The notes under the pieces are model-generated. The model worked only from the letters and a program-made list of their open reading frames with translations. It was not told the origin of the DNA and did not search any database. Below, in pieces: positions 25,501-33,759 of a stretch of DNA of 64,000 nucleotides (the first letter of the stretch is position 1; the number at the start of each line of letters is the position of its first letter). This DNA is from Angiostrongylus vasorum (taxonomy: Eukaryota > Nematoda > Chromadorea > Rhabditida > Metastrongylidae), in the NCBI GenBank assembly GCA_018806985.1, contig JADANN010000369.1:186001-250000 (forward strand), given 5' to 3'. The position numbers were made by a program, and so were the translations under genes.

Positions 25501-26974
25501 ACGCTTTCACTAGGAATTCGTTAACAGACAAGATTCAATCCTCTTGTTTAACAGCTTGACCTCACGTGACAAACTAGAGCTCCGAAAATTGAATGATTTG
25601 GGCCAGGAGACTCAGCATTCCCTACTATACCTGTTGGACCTTAACCATTCATCACTTTTTTCTAGGATATCGACAACAACAAGCTGATAAAACTTCCAAA
25701 ATAAGCCGATGTCGAAAATGCCTTCGAATTATTCATCGCGTCTACAATATCATACTTCAGTGTCAAAACTCTATTACTTACTAGATACTTGAATGGCCCG
25801 TCCTCACTGGTTGTGCGGGCCCTAGCATAATCTCCATTTTTAGGAGATTTTCTAGTTAAGGCATTGTGGTTCGCTGGAATCCCAAAGTCAGCCTGGCCAA
25901 AGTCTGCCCCAGGTTTTCACCACCAAACCAGATTACCGGTCGGCGTGCTCGTTCGAAAAAGGTTTTCTTGTAAATTATTAGGTGGAAAGAGCAAGTTTAT
26001 TGAGGCATGTATGATTTAACATCTGTGTCGGACAAGCTATCGATAGAGTATAGAAAGCATGGTGAAAAAAGCCCCTTCCAGCCGTATATAGCGCTGAAGA
26101 ACACCTGCATAAGATACAATGCACTTCGTCCACTTTCTTCCACAAACATATGTATCACGCAATGTATCTAATGAATACTATGCGTGAAATGTGTTTAAAC
26201 CGTTTTACAACATTTGCCACCTCCCATCGGTTTACCGCCTAATCGTAGCTGGGAGTTGTTCCAACGTGTCGGACTGCGATGTACAGCGGGAGATTCATCC
26301 CCTGACAGGCTCTCCCAAGCTCAGAAGGTGTACCAAGATCCACTACCGTCCTTGTATCAAGGTCGCATAGTGGCAAATCTCCCTCTGATCCATAAGGGCT
26401 GCGACTGCCCGTGGTGGTGAAGACCTGGGACAGACTTTGGCCTGGCTGTCCTCGAGATTTCCGGGAACCACAATGGCTTAACCAGCAAATCTCCGAAAAA
26501 TAATGCTAATGCTGAGGCCTGCACAAGCAGTAAGGACGGGCCATTCAAGTATCAAGTTAAGTTGCCACTCAAAATCGGCTGTTGTTTTTTGACTCATCTA
26601 ATATTGCTCACAAGATGTGTCATCCATATCCTCTCCAGTAATGCAATACACCGTAGATTTCCGGTCGATTAAATACAGCTCTATTTTTTTTAACCTCCCA
26701 ACAGCTGGTGTACCTCGTTATAGATGGATCAGATGTTTTCAAGAGCTGCAAAAGATCTCATCAATGGACTTCCACCGAAGAAGCGAAAACGGGTGCCAGC
26801 CTCGAAAATATGGATCAGCGATCTCACTGTAAGCGACGAAGTGCAAACTAACTGCATACGTCTTCTTTTCTTTCTTAAAAGCAAATAATACAAATTCTCA
26901 TTATATTTCAGGATATCGACAAGATCTACAGTATTTCAGAGATCAGGGATATCATTGCTTCAGCAAATGCATAA
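359..26974 (+). CDS. Large multi-exon charged nuclear-type protein, family not recognised (5' end uncertain)
   Basis: I assembled this gene by chaining exons whose splice sites and codon phases agree. Exons: 359?-495, 1038-1385, 1471-1722, 4381-4524, 5083-5221, 5776-5875, 6269-6411, 6549-6628, 8422-8541, 8868-9014, 9750-9830, 11204-11278, 11371-11496, 11635-~11764, 12164-12226, 15460 or 15559-15654, 15916-15977, 17833-17947, 18028-18075, 18534-18617, 19461-19552, 21056-21155, 21214-21357, 22105-22233, 22312-22563, 22691-22765, 23045-23167, 23220-23285, 23665-23796, 24023-24124, 24292-24316, ~24950-25079, 26724-26828, 26912-26974. Nearly all junctions keep one open frame through phase 1 and phase 2 introns, which is hard to get by chance. 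The product is roughly 1,300 residues, with no enzyme motif, signal peptide or membrane segment. Least certain are the first exon start, the end of the 11635 exon, and the exon near 25 kb. Function unknown; a chromatin or cytoskeletal scaffold would fit the composition, as inference only. Confidence 0.72.
2735..2885 (-). mobile_element. SINE-A fragment
   Basis: It matches the 46,030-46,215 copy: the GCGCCAT...TTCGAC...AGCATCG...GAATGCATAT order of blocks is shared. The tRNA-like head is missing. Confidence 0.6.
3662..3925 (+). mobile_element. SINE-A copy with tRNA-like head
   Basis: The head has an A-box-like AAGTGGTTAGAG and a B-box-like GGTTCGATCCC. It is followed by the family's GGGCCCACCAAGCTTCC block and a degraded body. 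It lies in an intron of the large plus-strand gene. Confidence 0.65.
4150..4245 (-). mobile_element. SINE-A head fragment
   Basis: The reverse strand reads GTAGTGCTGTGGTTAAAG...TGCAATACACA...GGTTCGATC, the tRNA-like head of SINE-A. The body is absent. Confidence 0.6.
5083..9830 (+). CDS. Acidic exon block (Asp/Glu/Tyr/Ser-rich)
   Basis: Seven exons (5083-5221, 5776-5875, 6269-6411, 6549-6628, 8422-8541, 8868-9014, 9750-9830), all phase-compatible. The peptides are strongly acidic and carry repeated tyrosine-acid clusters: SDYDSDASMPL, SCAEYDEEYY, DSYEDSEYYDEEE, YSDEECWDENEEYEACDNEE, FEEMNDEFE. Exon ends carry good donors (GTGAGT, GTACGT, GTAAGC, GTATGT). Such runs are typical of disordered binding regions in nuclear and scaffold proteins, but no named domain is visible. 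The introns hold foreign repeats at 7.5-7.9 kb and 9.2-9.6 kb. Confidence 0.7.
7545..7936 (-). mobile_element. SINE-C copy, near full length
   Basis: The tail (TACTTGGATACTTGGAT) is at the low-coordinate side. The far end carries the family start, seen here as CACGATGAGGCGCTAAACCG. It shares long blocks with the copies at 24.3, 26.2, 49.8 and 60.6 kb. Confidence 0.75.
9245..9606 (-). mobile_element. SINE-B copy, near full length, abutting a (TA)n tract
   Basis: It is the reverse complement of the 61,575-61,925 element, including the conserved CACTGTGCTGGAGC-like centre and the GACCCGTCTTCACGTCTACT terminal block. Its 5' head ends a few bases from the (TA)n tract. Confidence 0.72.
9626..9662. 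repeat. (TA)n microsatellite
   Basis: Uninterrupted TA dinucleotides next to ACATGTACATG. It can form a hairpin. Confidence 0.95.
10018..10290 (-). mobile_element. SINE-A copy
   Basis: It starts with the AAGAATAAAGAATAAAGCTC tail (reverse of the TTTATCC-type tail) and ends in the tRNA-like head near ACCACTGCTCTACACC. Confidence 0.7.
10549..10587. repeat. (TA)n microsatellite
   Basis: A pure TA run flanked by ACATATGTG-type variants. A SINE-A head begins about 40 nt to the right. Confidence 0.95.
10625..10700 (+). mobile_element. SINE-A head (truncated)
   Basis: Contains TTTAGCGCAGTGTTTAGAAG, TACAATACACACG and GTTCGATCC, the family's A-box and B-box segments. The body does not follow. Confidence 0.55.
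10843..11128 (+). mobile_element. SINE-A copy with consensus-like RNA polymerase III boxes
   Basis: The A box TAGCGTAATGG (10849-10859) fits TRGYNNARNGG. The B box GGTTCGATCC (10893-10902) fits GGTTCGANNCC closely. The 3' part (GATGCTTGATGAAGT...CCCTCAAGCATCGATC) matches the 16.9-kb copy. The middle carries unrelated sequence or is diverged. Confidence 0.7.
11204..12226 (+). CDS. Middle exons, mixed charge
   Basis: Exons 11204-11278 (VGMTIELAVPQLVRKPLEY...), 11371-11496 (VTYTKDLQLLTEDGEAETLN...), 11635-~11764 (SRIPQRVVPVEETAVVDES..., acidic) and 12164-12226 (SRHDVTVVPTYVRPQAETIKE). Three joins are phase 0 to phase 0. The end of the 11635 exon is unclear: the frame runs to a TAA at 11779-11781, a GTAACA donor lies at 11765 but gives phase 1, and an in-frame GTTCAC lies inside the exon. 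A transcript ending at 11781 is an alternative reading. Confidence 0.6.
12297..12625 (+). mobile_element. SINE-B copy
   Basis: Starts GAGAGCTGGTAGCGCAGTGG (A-box-like), followed by AAGCCTCTCATCCCTCC and AATTGGTAACGCTC blocks shared with the 60.1 and 61.6-kb copies. Lies in an intron. Confidence 0.68.
15460..18617 (+). CDS. Central basic exons
   Basis: Exons 15559-15654 (or from an ATG at 15460), 15916-15977 (SPIRSNRWEIDSTKYFRNLN), 17833-17947 (QQTSAPETRTKETPEPKMSA...), 18028-18075 (VETPIMKGNEEGFQPK) and 18534-18617 (KVEDKSAVRKSALNMSLEKA...). The 15916 exon ends in phase 2 and the 17833 exon begins with one leftover base, which rebuilds an Arg codon. An 80-nt intron (GTGCGG at 17948 to TTGTTTCAG at 18027) separates the third and fourth. 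If 15460 is a genuine ATG start, a shorter isoform could begin there; no acceptor precedes it closely. Confidence 0.6.
16300..16690. mobile_element. Foldback-D element (large imperfect inverted repeat)
   Basis: The left arm has GCTGAGATATTTGCAAAAC...CAGGTGTCTGCG. The right arm has its reverse complement (CGCAGACAC...GAGTTTTGCAAATATCTC). The arms are separated by about 130 nt of unrelated sequence. Confidence 0.7.
16686..16985 (+). mobile_element. SINE-A copy, near full length
   Basis: The head TAGCGCAGTGGATATAGG continues through GGCAAATTGGTACCCGTCTT and GATCACCTCTAACAATGC to a TTTATACTTTTTTATCC tail. It starts right at the edge of the preceding Foldback-D arm. Confidence 0.72.
18149..18355. 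mobile_element. Foldback-D element, near-perfect palindrome
   Basis: Left arm 18149-18224 and right arm 18281-18355 are almost exact reverse complements (ATAACTCCAACGAAG at the left end, CTTCGTTGGAGTTAT at the right). The 56-nt centre contains CACCACACCATGCGGGTC, which is shared with the other copies. Confidence 0.85.
18868..19161 (-). CDS. Antisense ORF in an intron, unrecognised
   Basis: A 98-codon reverse-strand frame with balanced composition (IQQGPLCVESKQLFSILNSL, LPSRTQGFARLLRKLEAS). No homology recognised and no splice partners identified. It could be a relic of an inserted element. Low confidence that it is expressed. Confidence 0.2.
19461..22233 (+). CDS. Coiled-coil exon block
   Basis: Exons 19461-19552 (RRFGTVSSLLNRFKEPELK...), 21056-21155 (YKRSCYLEQQEVERPKKQYN...), 21214-21357 and 22105-22233. 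The last two are rich in Glu and Lys with heptad-like spacing: MEEIRAQMKSESSHFQ, LIAEDIKKRAEEEKKK, ARWKEKRDAETEKELAKIEA. This is a likely coiled coil or single alpha helix, so oligomerisation or filament binding is plausible. The 19461/21056 join (phase 2, rebuilding Thr) is solid. The acceptor before 22105 (AATAATAG) is weak. Confidence 0.68.
19660..19718. repeat. TTA/TTG trinucleotide-rich tract
   Basis: Runs of TTATTATTATTAC type within an intron. Confidence 0.8.
20035..20285 (-). mobile_element. SINE-A copy, diverged
   Basis: Shares GCCACGCATGTCGA, ATCTGGCCTTTACAAT and CAATTTGCCAACC blocks with the reverse-strand SINE-A copies. Confidence 0.55.
21455..21662 (-). mobile_element. SINE-C copy with internal deletion
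   Basis: Tail at TTACTTACTTGGAT, then GGCCCGTCTTCACTGGTTGT. It jumps directly to GGAACCGCCGAACTCC and ends CACGATGAGACGGTAAAC. Confidence 0.7.
22312..23796 (+). CDS. Lys/Pro/Ser/Ala-rich disordered block
   Basis: Exons 22312-22563 (EPEKPAEPKRIVRKITKDKS... then an Ala/Thr/Ser-rich stretch), 22691-22765 (PISMERPKIPKTENVVNEDN...), 23045-23167, 23220-23285 (TIMSSARVGPKGDGAVATKI...) and 23665-23796 (KEKSPKRYATRRKTQEIV...). All are phase 0. The 23168-23219 intron would be only 52 nt (GTTTCA...TTTCCAG). The 23045 and 23665 exons need acceptors ending GAG after T-rich tracts, which is atypical, so their left edges are approximate. No domain is recognised. Confidence 0.58.
23335..23535 (-). mobile_element. 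SINE-C copy, 5'-truncated
   Basis: Begins with the tail (TACTTGATAAATGATACTTG) and GGCCCGTCCTCACTGGTTG, and stops after CTTTGTGGATCAGAGAG. The family start is missing, as expected for a retroposon truncated at its 5' end. Confidence 0.72.
24023..26974 (+). CDS. C-terminal exons with nuclear-localisation-like basic clusters
   Basis: Exon 24023-24124 reads VKKRKQTYKRSKFIRDPHDI and then VLLGWDKENTFEK. Exon 24292-24316 is a 25-nt micro-exon (AEQSIRND plus one base). A tentative exon spans about 24950-25079 (RFAKSRMSFDDEGDGG). Exon 26724-26828 contains INGLPPKKRKRVPASKIW, and 26912-26974 ends ISEIRDIIASANA before TAA. The PPKKRKRV cluster closely resembles a classical monopartite nuclear localisation signal. 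The last two exons join in phase 0. How the micro-exon (phase 1) joins the next exon is unresolved. An AATAAG motif follows the stop near 27,037, but I see no clear AATAAA. Confidence 0.62.
24318..24720 (+). mobile_element. SINE-C copy with 7-bp target duplication at a splice donor
   Basis: The element runs from ACCTCCCAATGGTTTACCGCC to the TTCAAGTATTAAGTAAGTAA tail. TAGACAC occurs at 24318-24324 and again at 24714-24720, flanking it. The left copy begins at the T of the predicted GT donor of the 24292-24316 micro-exon. Confidence 0.78.
25772..25928 (-). mobile_element. SINE-C copy, 5'-truncated
   Basis: Tail TACTTACTAGATACTTGAAT, then GGCCCGTCCTCACTGGTTGT. It breaks off after the CCAGGTTTTCACCACCA segment. 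Confidence 0.7.
26214..26562 (+). mobile_element. SINE-C copy
   Basis: From GGTTTACCGCCTAATCGTAG to GGGCCATTCAAGTATCAAG. Small internal deletions compared with the 24.3-kb copy. Confidence 0.72.
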
Positions 26975-28387
26975 ACTGTACAGCTAAAAGATCTGCATTA
27001 GTGTGATTTCATATTTGCCGCTGTTATTGCTTGTTAAATAAGTTATTCAAAAGCTTTCTAGTAGCACATAACAATTTTTCAAGATGAATGAAAGAATATT
27101 GGAAAGAAGAACCCTGGGACTGTTCATAAACACCATGCACTGATGTCACTGTTTAAAGTTAGGACCAGTTTTTCACCAGTCATTCGACAATGCAAAGATT
27201 TGGTCACATTGAATTGGCGACATTCAGAACCGGAAAATTTTAGCCTTATGAAAATCATGGCTATTCGTGAAAAGCAGGAACTGCTGAAAATATTATTTGC
27301 AATTTTGAAAAGAAACAGATCATTTTATTCAACTGGATTGACTTTGAAGGCGAAGGCACTGCAAGTGAAAATTGTAGGAAGACCATTACTGACTTCCAAG
27401 GATTAGCTAAAGAGACCTCTGACAAACCAGATGATAATTTGCAGATGAGTATAGAAGATACCCATTGAAACAATTACCCATAACATTATCTTTTTTTCCA
27501 TTGTTCAAACGACCCGTCTTCACATCTACTGTGCGAATCTCAGCACTTTTTGCATTCGATTCGTTTCCTGGAATCCATCATCTACGAAGATCTTCGAACA
27601 ATTCGCGTCTGGGTTCGCTTGCTGCATTAGGATTGTTGTCTGTCAGAGTTTATTGTAAATGCCTGATTGTTCACGTTATGACTTACACAATGCTGGATAT
27701 TGTCACCACAGAAAGTTATCAGTACCGACTAAATGACCAGTAGTTGTCCCATCATTGATCCTATTATTTTAGAACAAGATTTTCATTGCCGCTCCTATTG
27801 CTCTATTTTCAGATTCTTATCTCCTGTAATCGACGTTTAACGGCATCTATAGCGTGTGTAGCTCAGTGATTAGGGTGCAAACCCGCGTCGTGGGCCCACA
27901 AAATCCTCCATTCCTCTGAAGTACACAAATTAGTGCCTAACGTCTCTATATTCCGACTTCATAATGTTAAAACGACTGGAAGCGAATCAATGACTTATTC
28001 CTAAGGGTTTGTTTTACACCAACCGCTTTAGCTTTTTCTTCACGAGAAGAACAATCGAATCATTTTATAAGCAACATTTCTTCTCTACCCCGCTATTTTC
28101 CTGTCGCGCTACAAAGTTTCTGGATTTGTGTTTCCAATTTATGATTGTCACATAAATCAAGTTATTGTGATTGTCATCCGGTTAGTGGTCAAATGGTTGG
28201 TACCAAGCACGCTTTTCGTCCTGTCGCTGAAATTCTTGTTTCTTTGAAGGCAATCCCTTTCCATTAAAAGTTAAAAAAAACAAATGTAAGGAAAACAATA
28301 AATGTAAGGAATAATATGATCGAAGTCGTCGTTGTGAAACTCGACGTGATTTATTCATTACTTTCTAACTGGTGATGTAAGCTGACC
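26975..28387. other. Downstream flank of the large gene; repeat fragments only
   Basis: Holds a SINE-B 3' fragment on the reverse strand (27508-27640, from GACCCGTCTTCACATCTACT) and a tRNA-like SINE-A head (27850-27945, TGTAGCTCAGTGATTAGGG). No host gene seen. Confidence 0.5.
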
Positions 28388-28606
28388 ATGCCTCCAATTT
28401 TCTCTTCTTCAAATTATGCTATTAGTCATGAATATTCCGGCTTCACTTATTGTAAGGACCTTCAGAATTCGGATGACTACCGCAAGAACTGTGTCGTTAT
28501 AGGAATCGCTGCAGCGTTGGGAGATTCTGAACCTCAGAATAGTCGGCAGATATCCACTGCCGAGGAGGACTTCTATCAGAATCTTGAAAAAATGTGGAAA
28601 AAATGA
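28388..28606 (+). CDS. Small unrecognised ORF (72 aa)
   Basis: ATG-initiated with balanced composition, ending in an acidic/basic stretch (STAEEDFYQNLEKMWKK) before TGA. No signal peptide, no domain recognised, no splice partner found. It could be a short gene, a first exon or chance. It sits just downstream of the large gene on the same strand. Confidence 0.28.
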   Translation: MPPIFSSSNYAISHEYSGFTYCKDLQNSDDYRKNCVVIGIAAALGDSEPQNSRQISTAEEDFYQNLEKMWKK

Positions 28607-29924
28607 CAAATCATTAAATAACTTTTGAATACAGTTGGAGTACGATGATTTGCACGCGCGACCATTGCAGAGCAAGGAAACGAATTGCAGAAATCGTGAA
28701 ACCTGCACGATAGGTGAAGGTAAAACATCCAAGTATCCGAGTCATCGATATTTGTCGACTGAAGTAGTGTAAACAAGTCCGGAACGTTTCATTATGCTTG
28801 TCTCGCCTGGAGTGAGTAGAGTGTGAGAAGCAACGTTGATATTAGTTAGTTATACACAAAAGTAGTGTTCTTGATGTAAGCTTCCCAAAAAATTCCAACG
28901 TTCCTCATTCACATTGCGCACAAACAGTCTCATTCATGCCGGCTTGAAGCAAAGAATCCTATTCTTCTATTTTTCTCAACTTTTGCTCAATGTCCCACAT
29001 GATTCTTTTGACTGAAATATTCAGAAATTTGATGACTAACTTTGTAGCAAGCCTGGCGCGTGTTCTTTTTTTGTCCAACACTGATGGGTTCATGCAAGAT
29101 GATGAATGCTCAGTCGAGTGAAGTTTCTGTGCTAAATCCGATTGGTATATAAGGGAACTCGTCAAATATTCTATGTTCATGGTTATCCCAATGTTACTAA
29201 ACATTCCAGGACTAGGAACTTGTTTCTTTTTCGCAACATTTGAATTGCGTCGACACATCGCTAGAAGCAAAATTAGTTGCTGTGACTTCTATGAGGTGAG
29301 AAGATGGTTCCATCAGCTAAAAATTCTTCGAGTAGGAAAAAAACTGCAACATGTAAAATATTCTCAGGAAATTGACAAAATACCGTACCAACGGCAACGT
29401 TCGTGACCTGCAGTCATAAGCGTGGAGGTAGCAATTCTGTTGTACCACAACGGCCCACCTCATGTTGAGCATCGAACTATGTAAAATAGAAGACTTTGGG
29501 ATAAAAGCTCTACCTCAACAAAACCACTTCTTCCGAGAATCCCACAAGAGGTAGCCCTTCTTGTGCAGAATAAAGCGGAGATAGACATCGGGGTTAATTG
29601 AAAGTTGGTGATCAGAATTAAATTTCACGGCTCCCAATACAGAACCCATTCACGGAATTTTCTAAGAAGGATAGAAACTAAGAGCATTTAAAGGTGCTAG
29701 GAGCGCAATTAGTATGGAAAGGAATCTGAAGCAAAAACTGGTATTCAGGAGTACAATGTTTCAGCTGATGTTTTGGCGCATTCGCCATTCTAAGAGCGGG
29801 GTTAATCCTGGCCGAGTGTCTACAGTTGTTCTTTCTTCTAACGTGGGTCTTTGTGATCACACCAAGTCTAATTCAGTGAAGCACAACAAAGTAAGAATGC
29901 CAGAAAAAAAAATCACACCACATC
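28607..29924. other. No supported gene
   Basis: A reverse-strand frame at 28959-29270 (ending VKRIMWDIEQKLRKIEE) is the only protein-like stretch. I cannot assign it. Confidence 0.3.
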
Positions 29925-30180
29925 ATGATCAACAACCGCCCTGTGTACAAGGCACTGTCAAGCGAGATTAATTCATTCGAGCGGTGCTCCACTGCATTCG
30001 ACTTGATACGACAGCGAACACCCACATCGCAACGAAGACCAGCTGTGTACCATCGACTGGGATCAACCCAGCTCTGAAGGCGAAGACGCCGAAACGATAG
30101 CTGAATAAATCTTTTTACATCAACCTCGTGTTGGCTGAATGATCTAGAGACAAATTGATTATTTTTTGCCGAGCTTTAAT
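29925..30180 (+). repeat. Dispersed repeat with Penelope-like 3' tail
   Basis: Shares CCGCCCTGTGTACAAGGCAC, CGAGCGGTGCTCCACTGCAT and the AACCTCGTGTTGGCTGA end with the 51.65-kb copy. Contains CTGAA followed by a perfect GGCG/CGCC hairpin (30079-30082, 30087-30090) and GAAAC. Confidence 0.6.
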
Positions 30181-30253
30181 AACAGTCCTCATTTAATACA
30201 ATGCTTTGCTTTCAACTGCATGGTCTTGCTAAGAGAAAGGCAAAGCAAAGGCC

Positions 30254-30360
30254 TTCATGCTGTAGTGGTTAACATGTGAGCCACCGAAAAAGGTAATCGC
30301 GGGTTAGAAGCTGGCCTGTGACTCCGAGTTTTGCGGATATCCTTGCATCCCTGTGCTTGT
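30254..30360 (+). repeat. tRNA-like/Foldback-related repeat fragment
   Basis: TGTAGTGGTTAACATGTGAG, then GTAATCGCGGGTTAGAAGC and TCCGAGTTTTGCGGATATCC. Similar fragments lie at 38,341-38,440 and 44,375-44,470. Confidence 0.5.
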
Positions 30361-31328
30361 ATTTTGGTTAATGCTAAACAATTATTACGTCCCATTTCAT
30401 TGCTATTTAATTGGATGGTCAGATGAGTGAGGTGCATGGATCTTAACAGTTTCATGCAGTATCCTGCAGATTACGGTAGCACGCGTCCGATCGTGATGTG
30501 CCTTTCTGTCACTTTGGCTTCCAGTTGAGATAGCTAATTCGGTCCCTCCAATTTGACATAGTTATTGAGAGGGACCAGCGGTTGTAATGAAAACAACTAT
30601 TATTAGCTAGAATCATTGCTTGACCTATGTGAACGTGTAGCATATTTTCCTAAATTCTTTTTTTTATTCTACCCAGCCCACCTTTCATATCTGCTGTGCG
30701 GATCACTGTACTTCTTGCATTCACTCTTTTCCTCGCATTAATCTTCCACGAAGCTCTTCCAACTTTTCGCCTGTGGGTAGGGCTGCTGTTTAAGAATCAT
30801 CGCCTTCTTTACGAATATCGTCGAATACAGGTCGAGTTTAAATCGCGTGGAGTATCAGGGTAGCTAAAGCATTAGAGAGAGTGAAAAGCTCTCAGACAAT
30901 TTTCGTACCAATGTGCACCACCGACGTTGCAATGTACAACTTTATTTGAATGGAAGTTTTGTTAGAAATTCTACGAATGCATCATCGATGTTAGATGCCT
31001 CTATAAAAAAACCCCTAGGAAGACAGTATATTGACTTTGTCCTCAGTACACATGGCACATTTCATTGCAGCAAGCGCTGTTTTTTATGTGATAGCATTAT
31101 CGATGCTGCTTAAACTGCCTGTTTATGGTGGTTAAAGGACTTTTCTCTGATAAAAACTGCAGTTTGTTTGACGTTATGATCGTGGTGTTTTGCAATAGGA
31201 CTCCTTCACTACCTTGGTTTCATTAACAATTTATTGAGATTTTTCCCCATAGTCTTCCTGTTCTTTCAGCAAATACGTATTTAATGGCTGTGTCATCAAC
31301 CCCTATAAATCACGGACGTCATTTGTAG
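30361..31328. other. No supported gene; one SINE-B fragment
   Basis: The reverse-strand SINE-B 3' part lies at about 30675-30850. The forward frame at 30913-31113 is not convincing. Confidence 0.35.
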
Positions 31329-31547
31329 GCAACTATTCATGCGCGACACACCGTGTACTCCCACGTCCACGGAACGGTTCTCAATTCCGCACAGAAGGAA
31401 CCTGTCAGGAAATATCTGTGTGATCCAGCATTGGACACTCTTTTTGTCGACGAGCTTAGATTTCTGAGGAGAATATTTCCTCTTTCGGACAATGAATCGT
31501 TGTACAACGCCTTAAACACCTTATATAGAGGAGCATTGAGAAGATGA
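31329..31547 (+). CDS. Orphan terminal-exon-like ORF (72 aa), unrecognised
   Basis: A TTTGTAG acceptor at 31328 is followed by 73 open codons including the stop: ATIHARHTVYSHVHGTVLNS at the start, then KYLCDPALDTLFVDELRFLR and IFPLSDNESLYNALNTLYRG, ending in TGA. The last part could form two short helices. The composition is protein-like and the opposite frames are poor. No upstream exon was found in this window, so it is either the 3' exon of an unseen small gene or a relic. No function assigned. Confidence 0.38.
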   Translation, partial: ATIHARHTVYSHVHGTVLNSAQKEPVRKYLCDPALDTLFVDELRFLRRIFPLSDNESLYNALNTLYRGALRR

Positions 31548-32047
31548 AATCATAATGCAGATATCTAACACATTATGGACAATGGCTATTTTTATTTGGC
31601 ACTTTTACAGGACCACGTTTACAGGGCATAATATGAGTCACATACGACTCACACCTATGTGTTATGCCTTGCCCCCAAAAAAAAGAGCCTCAAGTGAGTT
31701 CAAATACGCTTAAATCGAAAGTTTTTCCATTTAGAATGATTTAGAATGATAAACGACCGTTGTAAAGAATTTGCAGCAATCGTTGATAATCATAAGGTTG
31801 CATGTAAATGTAATTGTTAAGAACTGAAGTTTAGCAGAATATCCGAACCATATTTCCTCAGACAAATGTCACCAAACCTGTGACGTTCTTGTTTTTGACA
31901 TTTTCGTCATTTAGCAGAAATCACCAACCGAAGAAATAAAAATGGTGACTGATTTTAATGGCGAAAAGATCTACGGATGTACGTGCACAAAAACGTATGC
32001 ATATATATATATATATATATATATATGTACGTATATATGTATATATA

Positions 32048-32100
<53 letters not shown>

Positions 32101-33739
32101 TTACGAATGGATATTCTCAGCAATTCCAATCGCATACAACTGCATGCTCTCCTTCAGGAAACGAACGACAGAGTTGAAAACAAACAGCCGTCACTTTTGT
32201 CTGACATCGTCTGCTCACTTTGTTTATCAAGATGAGGCGCGAGATATTTTGCTTTCGTTCCATGTTCCACTCACGATGGTTTCTTTCATTTTTTATAAAT
32301 ATATGGTTTAAAATCGATATCAATTTAAATCGATACCGTACATTTTGCTTTACCACAACGAAGTGGCGCCCGTTTGGACGGCAAGCCGAACCGAGACGGC
32401 TCTCGATACGTCATGCGTCTTTCAGTTTTTTAAGTGTTCTTTGGCGTTCAGCGGTTTTTCGCATTGTACTACAGTGGAATCGGTCGCTGCGAAGGCAACA
32501 CTGCTCCTCACCGTCCTTAAAACTGATTTGCTTGTTGGACTGATAGCGATATTACAACACACGCAGGCCTACTAATCTATCACTTGCTTTTGTGCTATCG
32601 TAAACACGAAAGAATTTCAGCCTGTTCCGATTGTACGCCACCACAGTGACAGCCACCCACCACCACAGATTCAATGTCACAACATCGTGACGCTGTACTC
32701 TACCAATAGATGAACTTGACTGAAACACTCTAGACAACGTTGCACACTCATCACTAGAAAGTCATGCAACGGCTGCAAGTTTTTCGCTGCGCATCCAACC
32801 TTTCCATAAGATCCTTGCAACAACTAATATAAATGCTGATTAAAGCCTTTCTATTCCTCCTGGCAAATAAACTCAATAAAATGGGTATTATAACAATGTT
32901 CGATAATGGGTAAGTGTTCACAGCTCTAGGAATATCGGAGAACGCTGCACATAATGCGTCTATTCAGAATCGAAGCTCCTGAGAAATGGGAAGCCAATCA
33001 ATGACAATCAATTTAGATTCCAAATACCTGGAAAACAAAATTCAACGGTTCTACGGTTTTTCAAAAGGTACACATGTACTTCACGATCTACGGCGTAAAG
33101 TGTGAGTTGTATTGCATTCATATCACCTTAGTGAAACGACGATATTAGCTCAACCTAAAAAATGCGCCAAGAGCTCAGTCAAAAAGATTTCATATCACGC
33201 TGCCAAATATTCGAACAGCTCAAGTCGAGGATCGGAGACTGCAAGACGACTATGTGCAGAATTACATCCTTACAACCACAAAAGATCTTATTCAAAAACA
33301 GGATGACAAAAATACAAAGGAAAGTCTGCCCAGAGCAAGTAGGCTCTTCCAATTCCAAACAGATTGCCAATGGTAGGTGTAACAAACGTTATCTACGTGA
33401 ATGTGAACGTAAAACAAGTTCACAACAAGAACGAAAGGTCGCCTTGATTGTGTTTCATGAAAGAGTTCGTCTCCAGAAGCTTTTTACTCGTTATTTACGG
33501 ATTTTTAAAAAAGTATAAACATACTTTTTGCTTTGTTTTTTACGTCGTAAACAGCATTCAACCACATATTACAGTCTCATAACTCTTTCCTTAAAATCAT
33601 TCTGAAAGAAAATAACCACTGGATCGAACCCAAAAACACCGCAACGTTTTGCACGCTGGTTAGGTGATGACGCACTTGAGAACGAAATGCTAACACTGTG
33701 CTTTCATTGATGCAACACAGAGAATAAATAGTTCCCAGG
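31548..33739. other. Long AT-rich stretch with two (TA)n tracts; no supported gene
   Basis: (TA)n tracts occupy 31997-32026 and 32040-32097. Several open frames (32220-32575, 33162-33518) lack recognisable features. Confidence 0.4.
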
Positions 33740-33759
33740 ATCGACATAAAGGCCCTTTA

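Noticed and set aside
31942..32235. Tyr/Ile-repeat ORFs across (TA)n tracts (also at 9.6, 10.5, 46.3 and 62.0 kb)
   Set aside because: Alternating Tyr-Ile codons are the TA repeat read in frame, not a protein.
32220..32575. Overlapping ORFs of about 76-107 codons
   Set aside because: Two registers are open at once, with no splice context or recognisable motif.
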